Assembly (NCBI RefSeq): GCF_902167145.1
Contig: NC_050098.1
Span: forward strand, 136,536,207 to 136,600,206
Origin: Zea mays
Lineage: Eukaryota > Streptophyta > Magnoliopsida > Poales > Poaceae
DNA length: 64,000 bases
Direction of reading: 5' to 3'
In this document: piece after piece, positions 56,201-64,000 of the stretch
How positions within the stretch are numbered: the stretch's first letter is position 1
Layout: the number at the start of each line of letters is the position of its first letter
The notes under the pieces: generated by a model
Told to the model about the DNA's origin: nothing
The model's input: only the letters and a program-made list of their open reading frames with translations
Database searches by the model: none
Position numbers and translations under genes: made by a program

Positions 56201-59200
56201 TCATACTTCAGCTTCGTCATCCTGCACATATTAAAAAGCAGAATAAGAAAGGTGCAAATTTTAAGGAGAAGGTAAAAGTAACAAATATAAGTTTCTCACC
56301 GGCTTAAGGTGATTTCGAGCTTCGTCACCAGCCATTTTTCGCCCGCCATTTACCCAAATCTGGGTCATAAATCTATTTCCGATGCTTCGAGCTAGACTTG
56401 GGATATCAACCAAATCTGCTGCTGATAAGCTGAAGTTTGGCCTATTTACAATTTTTCCGTGCGTACAGCCAGCCTTCAGAAAAGCGATAGCTGTGCCTCG
56501 AGAAGCTACCAGGGCGCAGAAGTTAGCATGCCCAGCAATAACTTCGTCAAGTGCGTCAACCTCGCCTTCAATATATTCCAAGGTGCTGGGCAGGTTTTTA
56601 GCTGAAGGTGTAAATTTTTCAGAGCTGGCTCCGATAGAGTGAAACACATCCTTCAGCCGCAGCACGCATCGGCAGCCGAAATTTAGGCATTTCTCTTGAA
56701 GTTCCTTCAATGATTTTTGCAAATTTGAATTTTTCTTGATCTCAGTCTTGAGACTTGTTTCAAGGTTCTTCTTTTCCTGCTCAGATTTTTCTGACTTTTT
56801 GAGTAATTCATTCTTTAAACTATCATTTTCGGCTTGGACTTCGGCCAGTGAGCCTTCCATAGAATGAATAACGAAGCCTTTCTTTTCTAAAGCAGCTTCA
56901 TGTTCTTTAGCTATGATTTCAAGGTCCTGAATGACGAAGTCCTTCTTATTCAGAGTAGCTTCGTAATTTTCAACTTTGTCTTCTAAATCTTTGATGATAG
57001 CTTTGTTTTTCTCCTCTTCAATATCTTGTTGCATTTTTAGCACTTTACTTAGTAGTATACTCTGCCAAAACAATCTTCGTCAGAAAACGACCTAAAAATA
57101 ATAATAATAAAATAATAATAATATTTTTTACCTTAAAATTAGCATAGAGCAAGCTACTGGCGATGTGTTGTCGCTGGTACCTGCAAAGGTCCGCTTCTAT
57201 CTTCGGCAGGCCAACGCTTTTGGAGAAGGTCCTAACAACTTTGGCCTCGGTGCGATTCCGAAGGCATCTTAGCTTCCCTTCGTTGACCCCACCAAATAGC
57301 ATAGACCCTGGTTTATATCCACAGGATATGGCATATTTCTTCAGCTCTTCTTTTTCAGCACCTGTTAATTCTTGTCCAAGTAAATCTTGAAAGTTAAAAT
57401 TTCCTTCCTCCAAAATATCTTCAACCTGCTCTTTTCCTTTTTCAGTAGCCGTGTTCACCGCAGCCACAACAGCTTCTTCTTCAGCCATTTTCAGAAGTAT
57501 ATTGTCAATAACATCAAGTGTGGTTTCCAGGTTCGAATCTTTGGTGGTCCCGGCTTCGGCTCAGGTGGCTTCGGCTCCGGTAGCTTCGGCTCCGGCGGTT
57601 TTAGCTTCAGTGGTTTCGGCTCCGGTAGCTTCGGCTGCGGCGGCTTCAGCTTCAGCGGTCTCGGCAATAACAATTTTTGACACCGATACCGGTGGCGGTG
57701 TCTGATGAATCACATCTGCCACTTGGATAATTCTTCGTTTTTTCGGCTTTGCAGGACTTTCTGCTGCCGAAGCTTCTTTGTCCTTCTGAAAAAACTTCGT
57801 CAGTTTCGGCGCCAGCGGACTTAGCTTGACAGGCAAAGATTCAGTCATTACCTTCAGAATCTCTTCTACTTCGGCAGCAGAAGGTGTCGCAGGAGCTTCC
57901 TCCTCTCGGACCAATGTCTTTGGTTCTGGAGATGCAGGTTTTGGAGATGCAGCTTTTCTTTTTCTTGGAGCGCTACCTTCGGCTCAGGGCTCAGCTTTTC
58001 AGAAATTTCTTTTTTCTTTTTGGCCAATTTGGTGCTTTCTTCGTCAAGGGCGCTGGCAATTCTTTTTCTCTTCGGGCCTCTGGCATCTCCACCCAATTGC
58101 TCATAATCAGGATAGTCAAAATTCAAGGCATCTAGCACCCGATTCAATCTTCGTTTCGGGCGACTGCCGAAGGCTGCTGTCATCAACTGATCTTCCTTCT
58201 TAGAATAATTTCCGAGGATATCGTTGCACATAATCTCGATTGTGTCTAACCATTCCTGGCAGGGTTCTTTAAAGTGTTTCTTAAACTTGTAATAATAGGG
58301 TAATCGAACAAGTTCTCCGTTTTTCTTTTCCCCCTCCAGCTTCGACATCTCCCAATCCCTCATTGTTGGGAACACTTTAAAAGCCAGAAATTCCTGCACC
58401 AAGTCCCTAGTGCCAATATGTTCTGAAATTATTCGAAATTCACCCAAAGCAATCTGGCTCGGACTCCCCCTTATCATGTTGCATTGGGGCCTTGTTTCTC
58501 CGAAGGTCAACTCTAGAGGACTTTGGACCAATTTATCTTCATCTTTGTCAACTTTAACGTAAAACCACTCAGATTTCCATCCGGCTGGCCATTTGCTTCG
58601 GTAGCTTATCACTGAAAATTTCGTAGTCTTGCGATAAGCAAAGTTGTAACATCCAAAATTCTCATGAAGACCATCTCCTCTAGCTTTAGTCTGATAGTGT
58701 AGTTCATGGACTCGGCAGAAACCTTCGCCGAACGGTTCCACTCCTTGACTACGAAGGGCCCAAATATAAACACTTAATCTAACAATGGCATTAGGGGTCA
58801 GCTGATGAAGGTAAACCCCAAATTTCTTCAAAACATCAGCAATCATCCCATTCAAAGGAAATCTTAATCCTGCTTTAAAGAAGCTTTTGAACACCACTAC
58901 CTCATTCTTTTCCGGCTTCGGAGTAGTTTCCTCTCCGCCAAAACGAACCAGCTCCTTTTTTGCTTCGCTGAAGTAGCCCAGCTTCACCATTTTTGGAAGG
59001 TCAGCTTCAGAGGTGGTGGACTTTCCAAAGTCCAAATGACTAGGTTTAGTTGGTACCCCGCAGCTGAACTCTTCCTCAGAACCAACTTCTTCAACATCAG
59101 CTTGTGTTGCTTCGGCAGCAGGTGTGTCCTCTGCTGTAACTAGCCCGGAGCGCTTCATCGCTTCAGAAATCGGAACAGTTTCAGTAGCTTCGGCCTCATC

Positions 59201-59242
59201 TCCATCACGCTCAACTCTAGCAGTAGAGCGCACTCTGGCCAT
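56201..59242 (-). pseudogene. Gypsy 2 antisense gene, three exons (transposon PF04195-like protein)
   Basis: Exon 1 (59242-57132) starts MARVRSTARVERDGDEAEAT. It contains the domain seen in 'putative gypsy type transposon' proteins (VVVFKSFFKAGLRFPLNGMI, LHQLTPNAIVRLSVYIWALR, KWPAGWKSEWFYVK), then a basic segment and Ala/Glu/Thr repeats. Intron 1 (57131-57062) has GTAAAA and TTTTGGCAG. Exon 2 (57061-56300) is a coiled coil (QQDIEEEKNKAIIKDLEDKV) with a C-terminal domain (EGEVDALDEVIAGHANFCAL). Intron 2 (56299-56222) has GTGAGA and TATGTGCAG. Exon 3 (56221-56201) encodes DDEAEV and stop. Both joins are in phase 0. Lesions are one missing base near 57979 and TGA at 57563-57561. Without them the product would be about 960 residues. 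Its role in the element is not known. Confidence 0.75.
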
Positions 59243-59699
59243 TTGATTTTGAATTTCTTAAAAATTCCTTGCAAATTAATAACCTTTTTTCCGAAGCTCT
59301 TCTTCTGATGAAGCAGAGACTAAACTGGAGCTTCGTTTGAATGCGAAAGTCAAGCTTCGACTATGGTTAAATTTTTGGCAGCAAAACAGTGCAATAGCAA
59401 TGAATGTTGTGGTAACTTCACACCTACCTGTCTGTTTATATAGTACTGCAGGTAAGAAGGTGAATCGTCAGGATTTTTACACCGAGAAAACAGTCGCTCG
59501 CACCCACTGCACGGTGGGCCGCAAAAACCAAAAAGTGAACCTGCATGGTGGGACCGCTCCGCGCTCGGAAACTGTATCGTTTCTCGACAACGAGCTCAGG
59601 GAAGGTGTTTTTCGGACCTTCGGCTTTCTGAAGCCTAAGAGACTTTTTTCACGGATCAAGCTCGTTACGAAAAACGATCTAGCACCGCGAAGGGGCTAC
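59243..59699 (+). other. Gypsy 2: antisense gene upstream region and polypurine tract
   Basis: This holds the likely promoter of the antisense gene; no TATA box was assigned. CCGCGAAGGGGCTAC, ending at 59699, is the purine tract adjoining the 3' LTR. The open frame 59337-59771 runs into the LTR and is not recognised. Confidence 0.55.
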
Positions 59700-60324
59700 T
59701 GTTGGGACCATGCTTCGTCGCCGAAGGTCCTGCGGAAAGAAACAGCTTCGGCTGAAGCTGCTCGTACGTGATGCCGAAGGCACCATTCATGAAGCTTCGG
59801 TATTACAGCATATCCAAAGATGAAGGGTCGAACCGACTTAAAGATAGAATGACCTTTTAGTCCATAAGGGTCTGAGTCATTGTTGTAAACTTTTATGAGG
59901 GGCATGATTGTAATTCCTCACAGGCTGTATCCTGTGCCTATAAATAGTGAACAGTATTCCTTTACTGTTCACGCATTCCTGTAATTGCAAACACATCACT
60001 CGGGAATTATTATTTGTCAAGGCAAAGGTATAAATGTACCTAAACATTATGTTTTAACATTTGAGATTCATATAGTAAATATACGAATGATGTCATTTAT
60101 TTCTGATGTATTTATCTTTAATGTTCCACATTTTATATTACTTTGTATTATTTTGTAAGTTTAATTATGAAGGTGTAACCTTCGTAATACTCTGCTCGTG
60201 GTCTTCGTCCGAAGTTCATTAACTCCTTGGGGAGATAATGCTTCAGCGGACGAAGGGCATTAATATTTAACATTTTATGTTGTCTTGTTCTTAATTAATA
60301 GCATTTGAGAACAAGTCCCCAACA
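59700..60324 (+). repeat. Gypsy 2 3' LTR
   Basis: 625 bp, the same length as the 5' LTR. TATAAATA at 59939-59946. It ends CCCCAACA, followed by the target duplication GCTTG. Confidence 0.93.
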
Positions 60325-60329
60325 GCTTG

Positions 60330-61982
60330 TTAGAGACATGTATTCTCGATTGAATCTAATTATCAATGAGCTCAATACTATTGGCATTAATAAGTTAGGT
60401 GATGCGGACATTGTGAGGAAGATTATCTCCTTGCTACCACAACAAAGATATGGGAGCATCATCACTATTATTCACAACATGGAGAACTTGAGTACAATGA
60501 CCCCGACCATTGTGATCGAGAAAATTGCGGGATTTGAGATGTCACGAAAAATGGGTCGACAAGAGGAGCCAACTTCTTCAATACCATATGCTTTTGCATG
60601 TGATGAAAGAAAGGGCAAAAATAAGGCTCCCACTCCAAGTTCCTCAAGTGAAGAAGAGGAAGAAAAAAGTGATGATGATGAAGATAATCAACCATCAACA
60701 TCATCCTCCAAGGACGAAGAAACAATCCGACACGTCGGAAAGGTAATGTGGATGATCTGTAAGATTAATCTAATGGGTGTGCCCCTACAGGTCGAGGATC
60801 TTCTCTTTAACATTGACAGGAAAATCAAAGAAAAAGAGAATGCTTCGCATGTGGGGAGAAGGGCCACTTCAGGAACAACTGTCCAAATATGGCCGAACCC
60901 AAAAAGGGAAGGAGCAAAGGCAAGGCGCTTACAAGTGTCAAAACTTGGGATGACTCTTCAAGCAAAGATGAACCTCCAAGAACACGCACCCACCGGTCCT
61001 CATCATGCTCATCACGGTCATCACACAAGTGCCTTATGGCAAGATGTAAAATGAGCATTCTATCCTCTAGTGTTGATAGCAGTAGTGATGATGAAGGTGA
61101 GGGAAAGCCCTCCGTAGATGAGCTTGCGGAAGCCGTTAAATTTTTCTAGGATGTATGCACTAAACAAAAAGGCTCAACTCAAAACTTCGAAAAATAAGTT
61201 GATTAGCTCTCAAAATGATTATAAAGTTTACTAGAAAAAATTGAAACATTTGCAAATTTGAATTGTGAGCTATCAACTAAAATTGAGCAATTAGAATCTA
61301 GTGCTTCATCCACTACTACCGATGATGGCCTTATTAAAAAGACTGAAAAACTTAAGGCTAAGTTAGCTAGCTCCCAAGAAGCCATTGAAAATTTGCTAGG
61401 GAAAATGGAAATTCTTAGCATATACAATGATGATCTAACTACAAAGCTAGAAATCATTGGTAGCACCCTAGAAGTATCTTTGGTTGAAATACCTGAAATT
61501 ATTAAGAAAGATTCTTCTACTTCTTGCTTTGATTTAATTTATAATTCTAACCCCTGCAATCAAGTTCTTGTTAAGAATGTTGTTATAAAAATATGTTCAG
61601 ACGAGATTGCAATGGAGAATGAGCAATTAAAGAAAGAGGTGGCTCGCCTTGGGAAGGCATTGTACGACAAGAAATGCAAAGCCAAACAAATCCGACCTCC
61701 TCAGGATAACACCACTGCGGGAGTGAACAAGCCTGTGGAGGGCAAAACTGTGATTTGTAGGCTATGTCACAAAGAAGGCCACAAGTGTTTCCAATGCAAG
61801 GTGAAGACCGGGAGCAAAAGCTCAAGCAAAATCCAACAAGCAAAATCCCCATCACCTACATCAACAAGGTGAACAAAAAGGCTGCTACACCATATTTGAT
61901 CAAAAAGAAAAAAAATGGAAAGGTGATAGCAATTAAGGCCAACAAAGGGAAAGGGGCCAAACGCATCTGGGTGCCAAAATAG
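60330..61982 (+). pseudogene. Copia 3 gag, 3' part
   Basis: Gag resumes with VRDMYSRLNLIINELNTIG and PQQRYGSIITIIHNMENLS, an acidic Ser/Glu stretch and, after a one-base loss near 60825, the zinc knuckle CFACGEKGHFRNNC (60845-60890). A basic, Ser-rich linker follows. TAG at 61147-61149 and a one-base gain near 61170 interrupt it. From 61258 a coiled coil (CELSTKIEQLESSASSTTTD) leads to a second knuckle-like motif CRLCHKEGHKCFQC near 61760. After another frameshift near 61850 it ends with a basic tail (NKKAATPYLIKKKKNGKVIA) at 61982. A two-knuckle gag with coiled coil fits Sirevirus-like copia gag. No pol follows. Confidence 0.78.
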
Positions 61983-62833
61983 ATTATTTCAACCATGAAA
62001 AGCACCAAGAAGGTTTGGATCCCGAAAGGGAAGTGAGGAGTCCGAAGGACTTCGGGGAATTTAGAGACTTGGCAAGTTCGGGATGTATATCATGGGATGC
62101 TCATATTGGATCAAGTAAATTGCCAAGTGGGTTAGTGTATACATTGGTCCCAAATTCCCCACCCATGACTAAGGTAACTAGATTTATTGTACTTCCTTTT
62201 AGATATGTGTATCTATCTTTAAATATCTAGCTTTTACCTTTTATACCTAGTGCTACAATTGGTATTTACTTTTGATTAAAACTGCATGCATACCAGGTAA
62301 ATCATATGGTAGGATTGCTCACTTTAAATTCATATTATTGAGCAAACCTACATGGCTTAAAATGTCTAATTAAGCACGACACATAGCTTACTTCACATTC
62401 CTAAGAAAATGATACATCAATTGGTATTTTCATATGACATATACTACAAGTGGTATAATACTTCAATTGTGTTTCAATTGGTATCATTTAACTTATATGT
62501 GCTAAAACTCGGATTATAGATAATTTTTCCCTCTTGATATCAAATCAAAGTGCACGTCTCCTGCAAGTATTCAAAACTTGTATGCACACTTTCAGGGGGA
62601 GGTTACTCTATAATCTAAATCTTTGAGACTAATGCATGTTTTCAAGTCTTTATATGTAGTAGTCTCATTGAAAGGAAAATGGAGTCCTCGGAGAAAGACA
62701 ATAAGCTTCCACTACAAATCTACAAGCATCCTTATGTCTCACAAGCCTTTCATTGGCCTTCAATTGGTATCTTTGAGACTACATTTTGGTATCATCTACG
62801 TGTCTTCTCCAATATTTGATTAGACTATATTTC
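61983..62833 (+). other. Copia 3 tail, no pol
   Basis: A short basic run (STMKSTKKVWIPKGK) continues in frame after the stop at 61982. Then comes AT-rich DNA with CAGGGGGAGG near 62594, like a Sirevirus polypurine tract. No protease, integrase or RT motifs appear on either strand. Confidence 0.5.
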
Positions 62834-64000
62834 TGTAACACCCCCACTGATCCCACACAATGGATGTTACCAAATACCCTTCCCACTAAACTTATGCAAC
62901 ACAAGAAATGAAATAAAGAGAGAAAATATTGCAAAATCCGGCAGCACCTCCCTTGAAAGAAGCATAACAAGGGGGGAACATAGAGTTCATACAGGATATA
63001 AAAGACAGATAATTCACGTAGTATAATCAAAATGCAAAAATAGTAAAGCACATTCATGACTAATTAAAAAAAATGGGTAACTCAGCCCACCCCAAAAAAT
63101 CAGCTCAACTACCATGAAAGGCTAGAACATAATAATTCCCTAGACTTGATCCTCCCTGATTAACAACATTATTAAGCAGTGGTTCCTTTATTAAAGGTGT
63201 AGTGGCCGTGCTGCTACATCCCTTCTTTCCCAAAGCAGAAATCAGGTGTCTGCATCAGACAATGCAAGAGTGAGATGACACATCTCAGCAAGTAAATAGA
63301 GCAAACAACAATTGGACAATGTAAACCAACCGTGCTTAAACAACCACGTAGTTCAAAACTCCCTTCTTGAATATTAATTTGCAGCAAGTAAGCAAGTAAC
63401 TGATTACTTAATGCCAAGATGAATCACAATGTAAAGATCCACACTATCCACATCCACATAACAGATTCCACACCTCTCCCATGAATGCACATGGCTACAG
63501 ATGCAGTAATGACTTCTGCCTTCATATCTCTAAGGATATGAAGCTGCATCATACCCCTTCTCGGGCAACATATGATGCTCATTGTACCGGTACGGTCAGA
63601 CCATAAGATCGCGATGAAACTTCAATGCGATGGATGATGAATGCATTATGCAAGTCAACAACATGAGTTCTTCCCAAACAAAATGTGCTACACATATACT
63701 TCCACCCATTCCACATAATAAACCACATGGGTAACATGATCAAACCACAAATTCAACATATGTAATCAATAAAACATGAATATCTTCCAACGATGGTACC
63801 CAATTAGAAATATGAATACGAACACAAATAGCACAAACATAATCAAGTATAAGTCTCTTCATTCAACAGACGGAATAACCATCACTATTTTACTTGCCTT
63901 CACCAGAAGTTTGGGCAAATCCCTAAGTACGATCCGGAAGTCCACCATCTGTTTTTGACACACAACTTAGTGCACCAATTTCATATAATAAGCCTCATAA
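62834..64000 (+). other. Possible start of another LTR element
   Basis: The sequence changes abruptly at TGTAACACCCCC, a common gypsy LTR start. It continues without recognisable genes to the window end; the other end is outside. It could equally be unrelated intergenic DNA. Confidence 0.3.

Larger units (their letters stand above)
50681..60324 (+). mobile_element. Gypsy 2: Grande-like Tat retrotransposon with antisense gene
   Basis: The element is 9644 bp with two 625 bp LTRs and target duplication GCTTG at 50676-50680 and 60325-60329. In order: 5' LTR, primer site, gag remnant fused to protease, RT-RNase H-integrase to 55303, a stem-loop tandem repeat, a three-exon antisense gene (59242 to 56201), a purine tract and the 3' LTR. 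The LTRs differ at about 15 of 625 positions by eye, mostly transitions, which suggests a recent insertion. LTR size, Tat-type pol and antisense gene resemble maize Grande, but the element is several kb shorter because most of gag is missing. Family name is from memory. Confidence 0.88.
48895..62833 (+). mobile_element. Copia 3: gag-only copia element split by gypsy 2
   Basis: A 1331 bp 5' LTR (48895-50225), a tRNA-Met-type primer site and gag are present. Gag is interrupted at 50680 and resumes at 60325. After gag comes an AT-rich tail with a GGGGGAGG tract near 62596 and no protease, integrase, RT or RNase H. The element therefore looks non-autonomous or deleted for pol. The right limit is set where the sequence changes to TGTAACACCCCC; no 3' LTR was identified. 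Confidence 0.65.

Noticed and set aside
57387..57705. Gly/Ser/Phe repeat protein on the plus strand
   Set aside because: Shadow of the Ala/Glu/Thr repeats of the antisense gene.

Overview
The window is plant nuclear DNA, almost certainly maize (Zea mays) or a close Zea relative. Two host genes sit in about 50 kb of nested LTR retrotransposons of types typical of maize: Sirevirus copia elements with multiple polypurine tracts and CCGGACTGTCCGG palindromes in their LTRs, and Tat-lineage gypsy elements with antisense genes. Assignments come from reading the sequence and from memory of the families; no database search was run.

Layout. 1-1709 (minus): 5' part of a group I WRKY transcription factor gene, with exon 1, a 1.2 kb intron and the start of exon 2 at the left edge. 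1710-4333: upstream DNA with a 366 bp mini-Helitron and MITE-like hairpins. 4339-27255: a Tat gypsy element with target duplication ACATC; a complete Sirevirus (4673-13740, target duplication CTTAT) is inserted in its 5' LTR. 27261-29124: intergenic. 29125-30771 (minus): a two-exon CYP71-type cytochrome P450 with two frame lesions. 31124-35468: a composite, non-autonomous Helitron block in minus orientation. It has three 5' termini, two 3' hairpin ends and pieces of four unrelated host genes (DUF1279/FAM210-like, UBP22-like ZnF-UBP, EF-hand/TPR protein, group III WRKY). 35926-42975: a broken Tat gypsy element (integrase tail plus antisense gene) split by a 3.2 kb solo LTR with target duplication GACAA. 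42985-48390: a truncated LTR of the solo-LTR family joined to the 3' half of a second Sirevirus. 48895-62833: a third copia element in which only gag is recognisable, split in gag by a 9.6 kb gypsy element (50681-60324, target duplication GCTTG, 625 bp LTRs, Grande-like). 62834-64000: probably the start of another repeat.

The retrotransposon coding regions carry stops and frameshifts, many of the stops explicable by C-to-T change, so none looks autonomous. The nesting gives an order: Tat element then Sirevirus at the left; copia 3 then the Grande-like element at the right.

The two strongest leads are the composite Helitron and an array of small stem-loops in the Grande-like element (about 55519-55770), where stem sequences change on both sides while the loop stays nearly constant. 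The same element carries a three-exon antisense gene with usable splice sites.
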